DNA of 64,000 nt from UBA4207 sp964352405. Its GTDB lineage: Bacteria > Bdellovibrionota > Bacteriovoracia > Bacteriovoracales > Bacteriovoracaceae. The translations under genes were made by a program, and so were the position numbers. The stretch covers positions 1 to 64,000 of the forward strand of contig CAYGRY010000003.1 of the NCBI GenBank assembly GCA_964352405.1, written 5' to 3'. A model generated the notes under the pieces. The model ran no database searches, was not told the DNA's origin, and worked only from the letters and a program-made list of their open reading frames with translations. This document shows, piece after piece, positions 44,354-52,971 of this stretch; the stretch's first letter is position 1, and each line of letters begins with the position of its first letter.

Positions 44354-45799
44354 ACATTGCTCATAAAACTCACTTAGTTCAGGAAAGACTTTAGAAAAAT
44401 TAGTCTTTTTTCTTTTGTCATACTCTTGATAAAAAAGCCCAAAATCCCTGCGCCTCAACTGAAGTTCATTATCATTAAGATCTTGTAGCATGAACTGAGA
44501 TAATCTTTTGATCTGTTCAATTTCTTCTAAATATAAAAAACCACTCGGTCCAGATTCAATCGAATTTTCTTGAGCATAGTTTAAAAATTGTGCCGAGTAA
44601 CTTTGTCTGATTTCTTTGGGTAAAACTAACACAGATTGAAACTGAGGCCACTGTAGATAAGAAACCATAAGTGAAACTCGATCGAGCATCTTATAGGGTT
44701 TAAACTTTCTTCTAAGCTTTTTAATATCATCTAAAAAGCTTAAAAAACTAGTAATAGATAAAGCATTAAACGTGATCATAAAGTGCAAGCGATTTTGTTC
44801 GTAAGCATTACTGAGAAGATAATCGTTATTTTCCATAAAGCTTTTGTAGTTTAGACCAAAGCGAATATATTCAGCTTGCTCTCCATGGGCCTCACAGCTT
44901 GTATAAATATCAAGTGAGTTGATACGATCTGCTATGGCATTTGAAATCAGACAAAACTTTGTGATCCATTTTGACTGGATTCCCATATTTGTATTGATAG
45001 CTAAGTTAAATCCTGAGTTTGGGTTACTGTTGATAAATTCTAAAACTTTCCAAGTATTTTGATTAAGTAGTGGCTCACCACCAGTAATTCGAAATGTGTT
45101 AAGATCTTTATAAAGCTGTGGCCACCATTTCCAAAAGGCTTCGACATAGGGGTTGTGTTGATCGTGTCGAATAGGAAGTCTATCCTGCTCTTTAAGCCAA
45201 TCAAGATTTCCAGTTTTTACAGATGTTGGATATGGCCCACTTTGAAGAATTTCATCCATCCAGGTTGTAGATATATCTGGAGAACAATACATACATTTAA
45301 AGTTGCAGGTATTATCAAAAGCAATTTCAAGATAGGTTGGATTTAGATCCTTCTTTGAGCCAACTGACTTTATTTTTTCAAGATGCTGAAAACTCCACTG
45401 AGTATTGGTGGATTTAAACATTCGATCAGACATGTTTTCTGTAGGTAAATCTTCAATATTCCAACAGTAGTGACATTCTTCAGGTCGCTCGCCTTCCAGC
45501 ATTTTTTGGCGTTGCTCTTTTTTATATTTTGTATTGTGAAGAGCGGCGGGAGACTTTTCAATTTCGTCTAATGGAATCTTGTGCGCCGGTGGGTGGTGAC
45601 AACTATGGGTTAAGCCTGTGTGGAGATAAACGGTGCTTTGTAACCATTTGGCACTGCAAAAACTTGGAGATACTTCAGAGATCTTTTCAAAGCGCTTAAG
45701 CATACTATTTAAATTTTCTAAATTATACTGAAACGATTTTTCGGATTCTTCTGTATGACCTTTGTTATTCTTCTCTTTTTTACTACTAGCGTCACTCAC
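44342..45799 (-). CDS. Twitch-domain radical SAM protein 5
   Basis: 485 residues. Twitch region at residues 47-115 (FCSAKWLQSTVYLHTGLTHS, ECHYCWNIEDLP), radical SAM motif C165-x3-C169-x2-C172 (CNFKCMYC), and FRITGGEPLLNQ near residue 250. It is a close paralogue of the gene at 36742-38103, with matching blocks along the whole length including the C-terminal DKRKKTNFSKVFPELSEFY. The N-terminus is about 25 residues longer and rich in Ser, Lys and Glu. The start is GTG with an AAAGG ribosome site. It stands outside the main operon, on the other strand, about 4 kb downstream. Confidence 0.87.
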   Translation of the reverse strand: MSDASSKKEKNNKGHTEESEKSFQYNLENLNSMLKRFEKISEVSPSFCSAKWLQSTVYLHTGLTHSCHHPPAHKIPLDEIEKSPAALHNTKYKKEQRQKMLEGERPEECHYCWNIEDLPTENMSDRMFKSTNTQWSFQHLEKIKSVGSKKDLNPTYLEIAFDNTCNFKCMYCSPDISTTWMDEILQSGPYPTSVKTGNLDWLKEQDRLPIRHDQHNPYVEAFWKWWPQLYKDLNTFRITGGEPLLNQNTWKVLEFINSNPNSGFNLAINTNMGIQSKWITKFCLISNAIADRINSLDIYTSCEAHGEQAEYIRFGLNYKSFMENNDYLLSNAYEQNRLHFMITFNALSITSFLSFLDDIKKLRRKFKPYKMLDRVSLMVSYLQWPQFQSVLVLPKEIRQSYSAQFLNYAQENSIESGPSGFLYLEEIEQIKRLSQFMLQDLNDNELQLRRRDFGLFYQEYDKRKKTNFSKVFPELSEFYEQCLKI

Positions 45800-45913
45800 T
45801 TAAACAACCTTTTATTTTTATTTAGTATATACCCTTCTCTCCACTTCTCTAAATGAACCCAAAGATAAATACATGGACATGTTTAATGCTGCAGTGATAA
45901 ACGTCAATAATCG

Positions 45914-46001
45914 CGGAGGATTGGCCGAGTGGTCGAAGGCGCACGCTTGGAAAGCGTGTATACAGCAATGTATCGTGGGTTCGAATCCCATGTCCTCCGC
46001 C
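45914..46001 (+). tRNA. tRNA-Ser (anticodon GGA)
   Basis: 88 bases. Acceptor stem ggaggat / gtcctcc, G discriminator, CCA encoded, anticodon arm cacgc-ttGGAaa-gcgtg, long variable arm (tatacagcaatgtat), T-loop GGTTCGAATCC. It reads UCC/UCU codons. This is the third serine tRNA in the window. Confidence 0.96.
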
Positions 46002-46031
46002 ATTGATTAATGTCGCGCCGTTTCAATATCA

Positions 46032-46061
46032 TTGACTTTTACCTGTTTAAAACCCTAATAT
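46032..46061 (+). promoter_or_regulatory. Sigma70 promoter of the SRP RNA
   Basis: TTGACT (46032-46037), 18-bp spacer, TAATAT (46056-46061). The predicted transcription start at about 46068 coincides with the first paired base of the SRP RNA helix. Confidence 0.8.
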
Positions 46062-46067
46062 GACCGC

Positions 46068-46170
46068 GGTGATTGGACCCGTCTCAAGGACCACCGAGGT
46101 GAATTCCGCCAGGTCGGGAACGAAGCAACGGTAGCCCGCGGAGTTTTGTGAGGTTGGGTTCGGTCGCCAC
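46068..46170 (+). ncRNA. ffs: Signal recognition particle RNA, small (4.5S) type
   Basis: About 100 bases. The Ffh-binding core is clear: gccaggtcgggaa then cgaagcaacggtagc, matching the conserved internal loops and GNRA-like cap of bacterial 4.5S RNA. The ends pair: ggtgattggaccc (46068-46080) with gggttcggtcgcc (46156-46168), using some G-U pairs. It lies just upstream of dnaX-ybaB-recR, a common neighbourhood. The closing helix followed by ttctttt probably also terminates transcription. Confidence 0.93.
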
Positions 46171-46236
46171 TTCTTTTGCCACTGGCAACGCTTTTAGATA
46201 CAATTCTCCATCAATTTACGAATGAAAAAAGGCTAA

Positions 46237-47898
46237 ATGAGTTATCAGGTTTTAGCGCGAAAATGGCGCCCAAAGAAATTTCAAGATGTGATCGGCCAAG
46301 AGGCGATAACACGATCACTTCAAAACGCAATTAAGCGCTCAAGGCTTGGTCATGCTTATTTGTTTTCTGGAACAAGAGGTATTGGAAAAACATCTGTTGC
46401 TAGATTGTTTGCTCAGGCGATTCGTTGTGAATCTTTAACTCCAGATGATAATCCGTGCGGTATCTGCTTCGCTTGTCAGGATATGCAACAATCAAACTCG
46501 ATGAATGTGATTGAGATTGATGGAGCATCTAACAATACTGTTGATGAAGTTAGAGAGCTTATTAATAACGTTCAGTATCTTCCAACTAACGGAAGTCATA
46601 AAATTTATATTATCGATGAAGTTCATATGCTTTCAAAAAGTGCCTTCAATGCATTATTGAAAACTTTAGAAGAGCCACCATCGCATGTGATTTTTTTACT
46701 AGCGACAACGGAGCCGCATAAACTTCTTGGAACTGTTCTATCAAGATGTCAGCGCTTTGATTTTGTAAATGCGAGTGTCGATGATTTAACAGATCATCTA
46801 ATGAAGATTTCAAAATCAGAGGGAATTGTCTTTGATAATGAAGATCAAATTAGAGATATAGCAAGACTTGGAAATGGCTCAGTAAGAGATACATTGTCTC
46901 TCATGGATCAGGTTTTAAGCTATACAAGTGATAATCATGTGTCAGAAGAAGTCCTTGCAAAGTCTTTGGGAGTCGCAAGAAGAGAGCTCCTGGATCAAAT
47001 TATTATTGCTCTTTTTGATGGTGATGCGCAGTTAACTGTTGAAAACTGCAAGCAAGCATTCAGAGAAAATATTTCATTAAAAGCTTTGCTCACTTCGATC
47101 TTAGAAAACATCTTTACTATAATTGAAAATGTAGACAACGAAAGTTGGCTTAATAAAAAATCAAATATTCAAGATGCTATAAATGGTGTTTCGACGGCAG
47201 AAATATTTTGGGTCTATGAATCTTTGGCCAAAGAATCTTCATGGATCTTTGATTCAGTGGCACCGGTACAGAGTTTTCTGGTCAGCATAAAAAAATTAGC
47301 GTTAAGAAATAGCCTTCTAGGTCTAGATAAAAGCTCATCAGATATTCAAAAAAAAAAGACTAAACCCGTCGTAGAGCAAAAAATTGTCGAATCGATGATA
47401 GTTATAAAAGATGAAGTTCAGCAGGTTGAAGAGCCAAAGGTTGAAGCTGAAAAAGCACTACCAATTATTGAAAAGCCCAAATTAATTGTTAAGGAATTAG
47501 ATGCCTTTTTAAAAATCATTGAGGTTGAAGCGCCGACTCTATCTGCAAGTCTCGAGCATGCTTATATTGATCCTGCTAGATTTATTGATAAACAGATGAA
47601 AATTACATATCCAGCTGAAGGAAATGTTTTTTATGATGTTATTAATCAAGAACAAACAAGAGAAAGACTAACCGCCCTACTTAGAGATCACGTTGAAGCA
47701 AAAATGGATCTAGTCATTGAAATAGAAACTAGTACCAAAAAAAATGTGACAACAAGAGCTCAAGAAAGAAAAGAACAGGATGCCATAAGCGAAGAACAAA
47801 GAAAAAAAGAACTTCTTGAGGATCCAATGCTTAAACTTGCTCAAGAAATGTTTAATACGAAAGTAGATAAAATTCAGATGGGAAAAAAAGGAGAATAA
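46237..47898 (+). CDS. dnaX: DNA polymerase III subunits gamma/tau
   Basis: 553 residues. The AAA+ ATPase of the clamp loader. The N-terminal region shows YQVLARKWRPKKFQDVIGQE, Walker A SGTRGIGKTSVAR, a four-Cys zinc site (CESL ... NPCGICFAC), Walker B with IIDEVHMLSKSAFNALLKTL, and the SRC box LSRCQRFDF. Residues 370-553 are a charged, variable tau-like region. A aaaagg site precedes the ATG. ybaB follows one base after the stop and recR comes next, a conserved order. No slippery frameshift site for gamma was established. Confidence 0.95.
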   Translation: MSYQVLARKWRPKKFQDVIGQEAITRSLQNAIKRSRLGHAYLFSGTRGIGKTSVARLFAQAIRCESLTPDDNPCGICFACQDMQQSNSMNVIEIDGASNNTVDEVRELINNVQYLPTNGSHKIYIIDEVHMLSKSAFNALLKTLEEPPSHVIFLLATTEPHKLLGTVLSRCQRFDFVNASVDDLTDHLMKISKSEGIVFDNEDQIRDIARLGNGSVRDTLSLMDQVLSYTSDNHVSEEVLAKSLGVARRELLDQIIIALFDGDAQLTVENCKQAFRENISLKALLTSILENIFTIIENVDNESWLNKKSNIQDAINGVSTAEIFWVYESLAKESSWIFDSVAPVQSFLVSIKKLALRNSLLGLDKSSSDIQKKKTKPVVEQKIVESMIVIKDEVQQVEEPKVEAEKALPIIEKPKLIVKELDAFLKIIEVEAPTLSASLEHAYIDPARFIDKQMKITYPAEGNVFYDVINQEQTRERLTALLRDHVEAKMDLVIEIETSTKKNVTTRAQERKEQDAISEEQRKKELLEDPMLKLAQEMFNTKVDKIQMGKKGE

Positions 47899-47899
47899 G

Positions 47900-48214
47900 A
47901 TGGCTAAAAATATGAATAACTTATTAAAGCAAGCTCAGCAAATGCAACAGAAAATGGCTACTCTGCAAAAAGAGTTAGAAACACGTGAGTTAGAGGTTTC
48001 TGCTGGTGGCGGAATGGTTAAAATTAAAATTACTGGCAAGCAAGAGCTATTAAGTATCAAAATTGATAAGGAATGTGTTGATCCTAATGATGTTTCTATA
48101 CTTGAAGAGCTTGTGCTTACGGCCGTGAATCAAGCGGTAAAAGAATCACAAACAATGGTTTCTTCTGCGATGTCAAAAGTAACTGGCGGGCTTTCAATTC
48201 CAGGTATGTTTTAG
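47900..48214 (+). CDS. YbaB/EbfC nucleoid-associated protein
   Basis: 104 residues, the usual size. Family features are the N-terminal Gln/Met-rich coiled segment (LLKQAQQMQQKMATLQKEL), ETRELEVSAGGGMVKIKITG, and the C-terminal VSSAMSKVTGGLSIPGMF. This small DNA-binding dimer is nearly always found between dnaX and recR. A ggag site lies immediately upstream of the ATG. Confidence 0.95.
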   Translation: MAKNMNNLLKQAQQMQQKMATLQKELETRELEVSAGGGMVKIKITGKQELLSIKIDKECVDPNDVSILEELVLTAVNQAVKESQTMVSSAMSKVTGGLSIPGMF

Positions 48215-48223
48215 GGTTTTAAA

Positions 48224-48817
48224 TTGAATTATCCAGAAAAAATTATCTCAAGCGTCGAGTACTTTCGAAAGATTCCAGGAATTGGTGAAAAGACTGCTTT
48301 TCGCCAAGTTCTTGGACTTGCGAAGTGGAGAAGTGAAGACCTTATTAGTTTCGGTAGGGCCATGCAAGAACTCGCCTCACTAGAATATTGCAAAGAATGC
48401 GGCTTATTCAGTGAAGGTGATTTGTGTGATGTATGCAAAAGAAGTGAACGTATCTCAACCGGAGTTATCTGTGTTGTAGAGTCACTTTCAGATTGCTTGG
48501 CCGTTGAAAAAAGCGGTCAATTTAGAGGACTCTATCATGTTCTTGGAGGGGTACTTAATCCCCTCTCTGGTATCGGCCCGGATGAAATTGGTATTCCAAG
48601 ATTAGTTGCGCGTGTAAAAAGATTAGAGATTAAAACATTGATTCTAGCAATAAATCCTTCAATTGAAGGTGATGCTACAAGCTCCTATATTCGCCAAGAA
48701 TTACCAAGTGAAGTAAGTGCGGAGCGAATTGGTTTTGGGATGCCAATGGGTGGCGCTCTTGAGTACCTTGACTCTATGACGATCTCTAAAGCGCTTGAAA
48801 ATAGAAAAAGGATATAG
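48224..48817 (+). CDS. recR: Recombination mediator RecR
   Basis: 197 residues. RecR works with RecF/RecO to load RecA at gaps. Order of parts: helix-hairpin-helix region (IPGIGEKTAFRQVLGL), a four-Cys zinc finger (CKECGLFSEGDLCDVC), the TOPRIM domain (ICVVESLSDCLAVEKSG then GGVLNPLSGIGPDEI), and the terminal Walker-like GMPMGGALEYLD. The start is TTG, chosen because AGGG lies just upstream at the ybaB stop and the protein start matches the family. Confidence 0.94.
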   Translation: MNYPEKIISSVEYFRKIPGIGEKTAFRQVLGLAKWRSEDLISFGRAMQELASLEYCKECGLFSEGDLCDVCKRSERISTGVICVVESLSDCLAVEKSGQFRGLYHVLGGVLNPLSGIGPDEIGIPRLVARVKRLEIKTLILAINPSIEGDATSSYIRQELPSEVSAERIGFGMPMGGALEYLDSMTISKALENRKRI

Positions 48818-48822
48818 CGACT

Positions 48823-49314
48823 ATGGCCGAAAACTTACAAGATGCTATCGCAGATATTGTAAAATTATTAACAATCCCAACTCGAATTGAAAAACATCAC
48901 GTTTTAATTTCGAATAGAGATGGAGTTTGTCTTTACTCAAACAAAGCAAATGAGCTCAATATATCAATGAGCGCTTTGTTGGGTGGGGTTTGGCAAGCAT
49001 CGCAAGCTCTTATTGAGTTAAACCAATTCAAATCTCATAGAGAAGTTAAACTTGGTTTTGATGACGGAGAAAATGGTTTTTGTATGGTTCGTATCGATAT
49101 CGCTAAACGTCCATGTTATGCCTGTATTGTTTTTGAAAAAGAAATCGCTCCAGGAGCGATTCGCACTCAACTTAAACTATGGTGTGATAAAATTGCAGAT
49201 GAATTAAAAATGTGGCAACCACCGGCCCATAGAAGTGGTTATTTATTTAAAGACGTTACAGATGAAGAAATTGACCGTCTATTTGGTTTTGGGAGTAAAG
49301 AATGTCTTTCGTAA
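48823..49314 (+). CDS. Roadblock/LC7-domain protein, MglB-like
   Basis: 163 residues. A Roadblock/LC7 fold covers about 10-130 (IEKHHVLISNRDGVCLYSN, LLGGVWQASQALIELNQF). MglB proteins of this fold are GTPase-activating partners of MglA and set the lagging pole in Myxococcus. The gene lies directly upstream of mglA and overlaps it by 13 bp, the strongest reason for the MglB reading. A C-terminal tail of about 30 residues (WQPPAHRSGYLFKDVTDEEI) extends past the domain. It follows recR by 5 bp. Confidence 0.85.
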   Translation: MAENLQDAIADIVKLLTIPTRIEKHHVLISNRDGVCLYSNKANELNISMSALLGGVWQASQALIELNQFKSHREVKLGFDDGENGFCMVRIDIAKRPCYACIVFEKEIAPGAIRTQLKLWCDKIADELKMWQPPAHRSGYLFKDVTDEEIDRLFGFGSKECLS

Positions 49315-49892
49315 ATTACCAACGTAAAGAGATAAACTGTAAAATCGTTTATTATGGTCCAGGTTTGGGCGGCAAAACGACTAATATTCAACATGTCTAC
49401 AAAAAGACAAGTGGCACCAGTCGCGGTCAAATGATTACACTTAATACTGAAAATGAACGAACGTTGTTTTTTGATTTCTTGCCACTTGAGCTTGGTGAAA
49501 TAAGAGGCTTTAAAACAAGGTTTCATCTTTACACCGTTCCTGGCCAGGTCTTTTATGAATCAAGTCGAAAGCTTATTTTAAGAGGCGTAGATGGTGTCGT
49601 GTTTGTGGCAGATAGTCAGGTTGAGAAAATGGAAGCCAACCAAGAAAGTCTAAAAGGTCTTGAACAAAATCTAATTTTCCAAGGTCATGATCTAGAGAAA
49701 ATTCCTCTGGTCATGCAATGGAATAAAAGAGACTTGCCAAATGTTACAGCTGTTGAAGACTTAGAAAGAACACTAAACCCAAGAAACGTTCCTTCTTTTG
49801 AAGCTTCTGCTGTTCAAGGCGATGGAGTATTTGAGACGTTGAAAATGGTTAGTAAGCTTGTGCTAATGAATTTAAAGGGCGGCTTAAGTTAG
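49302..49892 (+). CDS. mglA: MglA-type small Ras-like GTPase
   Basis: 196 residues. GTPase motifs: P-loop GPGLGGKTT (about residues 20-28), the MglA-type switch region with DFLPLELGEIRGFKTRF, and TVPGQVFYESSRK, in which the usual DxxG is replaced by TVPG as in known MglA proteins. The base-specificity motif is QWNKRDLP. MglA marks the leading cell pole and controls surface motility in Myxococcus; in Bdellovibrio, MglA is linked to prey invasion. It overlaps the MglB-like gene by 13 bp and the convergent hydrolase by 9 bp. Confidence 0.94.
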   Translation: MSFVNYQRKEINCKIVYYGPGLGGKTTNIQHVYKKTSGTSRGQMITLNTENERTLFFDFLPLELGEIRGFKTRFHLYTVPGQVFYESSRKLILRGVDGVVFVADSQVEKMEANQESLKGLEQNLIFQGHDLEKIPLVMQWNKRDLPNVTAVEDLERTLNPRNVPSFEASAVQGDGVFETLKMVSKLVLMNLKGGLS

Positions 49893-51086
49893 ATGGCCTT
49901 TTAGGTTTAGGAAAATGACCAACGCCTCAAGCAATGCTTCTTGTGGATATTCGGAAGATCTAGTTCCAACTAGGTGATGCCCGTCTGTAATACCCAAATT
50001 ATAAGAATTAAAAAAAGATGGAAATTGAGCAAATTGAGCATCAACAACGCCATCGTTAGGATGCTTGCTTTGAAATAAAAGCTTCGTCAGCATCATCCAA
50101 ACATGTGACTCATTCCATTTTGCTTGAAAACCTAGCGCCGAATAGAAAATATCTTGAGGCAGCTTTTCATGATTTCTAAAAAACCAGGAATGCCGAACAT
50201 CACTTCTTAAGGAGTTTTGCAGTCCTTGAATAAAGAGGTCTTTGCCTTGGTCTAAAAATTGATAGAGCTTAAACCTAGAAAAAGAAGTTAGTAGCTTAAT
50301 AATTTTATTGTTTGGATGATTTGTACCCATGATAGGTGTTGCAATTGTTGATAGACCAATAATATTTGTATTCTCTTTAAAATATGAACGAAGAAAGTGA
50401 AGAGCATCGACTCCACCCTTTGAATAACCTATAAGCCATATTCTCTCATCTTGCTCAGTGATTCCTTGAAGCTGCTTGTTAATAAGTTCAGCATTAAAGC
50501 GTGAGCTCTTCGTTCCGGTAACATTGATCGTACTAAAGGCAAGATCATAATTATTTTTTAGGAACTCAGCACCACGTTCAAAGGCAGCGGTAGAAAAAAT
50601 CTCATTAAAAACGCCAGAGATCAAAACCAGTCGAATTTTAGAGCTTAGTGTTGGCATTTTCGAAATGGATTTATAGCCAGGATTCAAATGACGATGGCGT
50701 CTTTCACTTAAAAGGACTCTAAAAAGATGCGCATCTGAATAGCTTGATAGTGCCGGCTCATCTCTATCATTGATTTGAGTTAGAATATCTTTGGTGATTT
50801 GGTCATCTTCAACAAATCCTGCATTTTCAACTAAGCGTAAAAGTGAAAATAAAAGCTCAATTGATGACTTGCTAACCCAAACGCCAGAATTAAACATATT
50901 TTTAAGAAGGTTGGCGAGATTGATGGGGGATGGCTTATTCAAAAATAAATGAAATGAATCAAGAATCTCATTTTTTGATGTGTTGGCGGCTTTCTTAATT
51001 CTAAAGCCGCGACGCTGCCCTTTTAGTAAATAATTACTAAATTTAGCTTCAATCTCTCTTTTCTTTAAAAAGATTGGGTCTATCAT
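49884..51086 (-). CDS. Alpha/beta-hydrolase-like protein (lipase/esterase type)
   Basis: 400 residues, no signal peptide. The C-terminal two thirds look like an alpha/beta hydrolase: IRLVLISGVFNEIF (first strand and oxyanion region), the nucleophile elbow IWLIGYSKGGVDAL (Gly-x-Ser-x-Gly near residue 221), HPNDGVVDAQF (acid position) and DGHHLVGTRSS (His position) in the right order for a triad. Residues 1-150 are a helical N-terminal region with no recognised domain. The substrate is unknown; an ester or lipid is likely. It is convergent with mglA and divergent from mtnP. Confidence 0.72.
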   Translation of the reverse strand: MIDPIFLKKREIEAKFSNYLLKGQRRGFRIKKAANTSKNEILDSFHLFLNKPSPINLANLLKNMFNSGVWVSKSSIELLFSLLRLVENAGFVEDDQITKDILTQINDRDEPALSSYSDAHLFRVLLSERRHRHLNPGYKSISKMPTLSSKIRLVLISGVFNEIFSTAAFERGAEFLKNNYDLAFSTINVTGTKSSRFNAELINKQLQGITEQDERIWLIGYSKGGVDALHFLRSYFKENTNIIGLSTIATPIMGTNHPNNKIIKLLTSFSRFKLYQFLDQGKDLFIQGLQNSLRSDVRHSWFFRNHEKLPQDIFYSALGFQAKWNESHVWMMLTKLLFQSKHPNDGVVDAQFAQFPSFFNSYNLGITDGHHLVGTRSSEYPQEALLEALVIFLNLKGHLT

Positions 51087-51157
51087 TGCTTCCTCATTTA
51101 GCCCGAAAAGTGTAAAATTTTTCCACGAACGATTAAGACATGCAAGGTGGAGTCTAA

Positions 51158-52010
51158 ATGAATATTTCTTTAGGAATTATAGGTGGTTCTGGCGTTTATG
51201 AGCTTCCGGAGCTCAAAGTTATTGAAGAGATCAAGGTGGAAACACCATTTGGTTCTCCAAGCTCAGAGATAATTATTGGAGAAATTGACGGGTATAGAGC
51301 CTGTTTTTTACCGCGCCATGGTAAGCATCATCAATTAACACCAAGTGAAGTGAATTACCGTGCAAATATATTTGCTTTAAAGTCACTAGGCGTTAAAAAT
51401 ATTGTGAGCGTCTCAGCCGTTGGCTCCCTTAAAGAGGAATTCCCACCTGAAAAATTTGTTTTACCGGAACAGTTCATCGATTGNNNNNNNNNNGACTAAA
51501 GGTAAGCGTGAAAGAACATTTTTTGGAGAAGGTGTTGTTGCTCACGTTTCAACAGCTGAGCCTGTAAACCTTGAATTAAGAGAAAGAATCGCCAAGCTCT
51601 GTTCAAGTGAAAAGATTGATCATGCTAAAGGCGGAGCATATCTTTGTATCGAAGGGCCTCAATTTTCTTCAAAGGCAGAGTCTCATATTTACCGCTCTTT
51701 TGGAGCTGACGTGATTGGAATGACAAATGTTCCTGAATCATATTTAGCAAAAGAAGCTGCTATCGCTTACGCTACTGTCGCTATGGTAACCGATTATGAT
51801 TGCTGGAAAGAAGAACACTGCACATTAGAAGAAATCATGAAGGTGATGAAAAATAATAACTTAAATGCAAGAAAGCTTATATCTAAACTCGTTCCTGATT
51901 TAGTTAAAAACCCTGTTGCAGTTGACGAGAATATTCTTTTTTCAATTCTAACACCACAAGTGAGATGGACTGATCAACAAAAAGAGATGGTCGATGTTCT
52001 TGCACGATAA
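51158..52010 (+). CDS. mtnP: S-methyl-5'-thioadenosine phosphorylase (interrupted by an N run)
   Basis: MTAP-type purine nucleoside phosphorylase, salvaging methylthioadenosine. Motifs: LGIIGGSGVYELPEL, FLPRHGKHHQLTPSEVNYRA, FIEGPQ-type CIEGPQFSSKAES and VIGMTNVPESYLAKEA, VTDYDCW. Ten Ns at 51484-51493 break the frame. If they are removed, gattg joins gactaaa as Asp-Trp-Thr-Lys and the gene is an intact 280-residue protein, the normal size for the family. A strong AAGGTGGAG site precedes the ATG. The stop overlaps the rsmH start (TAATG), so it acts as first gene of the dcw unit. Confidence 0.9.
51484..51493. other. Assembly gap (10 N) inside mtnP
   Basis: Ten consecutive N. The reading frame before the gap and the frame after it agree only if the true length is a multiple of three. 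Zero length gives a perfect family match (FID-W-TKG), so this looks like a placeholder where two contig ends abut rather than missing sequence. Confidence 0.8.
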
Positions 52011-52966
52011 TGAGTGAATATAAATCCCACTATTCTGTTATGAAAGAAGATGTCATTACCCATCTTGGGAAAGATAATGGGATTTATGCAGACTTAACAT
52101 TTGGAGCTGGTGGACATTCGCTGGCTTTGGCAAAGTTTATGGGCTCAAAAGTTTTAAGTTTTGATCAAGACCCCGAAGCCTTAGCCAATGGTTTTACGTT
52201 ATTTAAAGAGGAAAATATTGGTAATATAAAACTTGTTGATAGTAATTTTGAAAACTTTCAAACTCATGCTGATATTTTCTTAAAAGAGAATAATGCTGAA
52301 GGCTTTGACGGAATTGTCATGGACCTTGGAGTTTCAAGTCATCATTTTGACGAAGCCTCAAGAGGCTTTTCATTTCGCTTTGATGCGCCTTTGGATATGA
52401 GAATGAATCCAAGAGCAGGCATAAGTGCCGCGGAGTTTTTAAATACATCTGAAGAAGAACAAATAGCAGCGGCCTTATGGGAATACGGTGAAGAAAAACT
52501 CTCTAGAAAAATAGCGAAAAGAATCGTTCATGATAGAAAAACTGCCCCTATAGAATCAACACTACAATTAGCTGAAATTGTTAGAAGTTGTTATCCGGCG
52601 GCTAAGAGATTTTCGAAAATTCATCCCGCAACAAAAACCTTTCAAGCGCTTCGAATCGAAGTCAATAATGAACTTGGAGTATTGTCCGACACTCTTCCTC
52701 AAGTAGCATCAAAGCTCGTCATGAACGGGCGTTTGGCCGTTATTAGTTTTCATTCTTTGGAAGATCGTTTGGCCAAAATAGTTTTTAAAGACTTGGAGCA
52801 AAGAACAGAGTTGCCCCTATACAAAACAAGTCGAAAACCCATTGTCCCATCTCCGAGTGAAATTTTTGAGAATTCTCGCAGTAGAAGTGCTAAAATGAGA
52901 GTGTTAGAAAGGATTTCTTTCAAGAGAGATAAAAATAAGTACGCTCATCTCAATGTTAAGGAGTGA
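52010..52966 (+). CDS. rsmH: 16S rRNA (cytosine-1402-N4) methyltransferase
   Basis: 318 residues, normal length. RsmH methylates C1402 in the ribosomal P-site. Motifs: HYSVMKEDVITHL, YADLTFGAGGHSLALA (SAM site), DGIVMDLGVSSHHFD, RGFSFRFDAPLDMRM and VISFHSLEDRLAKIVF. Its ATG overlaps the mtnP stop by one base. It is normally preceded by mraZ, which is missing here. ftsL follows with the ribosome site inside the rsmH end. Confidence 0.96.
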   Translation: MSEYKSHYSVMKEDVITHLGKDNGIYADLTFGAGGHSLALAKFMGSKVLSFDQDPEALANGFTLFKEENIGNIKLVDSNFENFQTHADIFLKENNAEGFDGIVMDLGVSSHHFDEASRGFSFRFDAPLDMRMNPRAGISAAEFLNTSEEEQIAAALWEYGEEKLSRKIAKRIVHDRKTAPIESTLQLAEIVRSCYPAAKRFSKIHPATKTFQALRIEVNNELGVLSDTLPQVASKLVMNGRLAVISFHSLEDRLAKIVFKDLEQRTELPLYKTSRKPIVPSPSEIFENSRSRSAKMRVLERISFKRDKNKYAHLNVKE

Positions 52967-52971
52967 CATTT

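Noticed and set aside
45818..46003. 61-codon minus-strand frame starting MAEDMGFEPTIHC
   Set aside because: It is the reverse complement of tRNA-Ser (45914-46001); this peptide is a well-known artefact of serine tRNA genes.
51420..51500. Two separate broken genes at the N run
   Set aside because: Both parts match one MTAP phosphorylase; the frame is restored when the Ns are removed.
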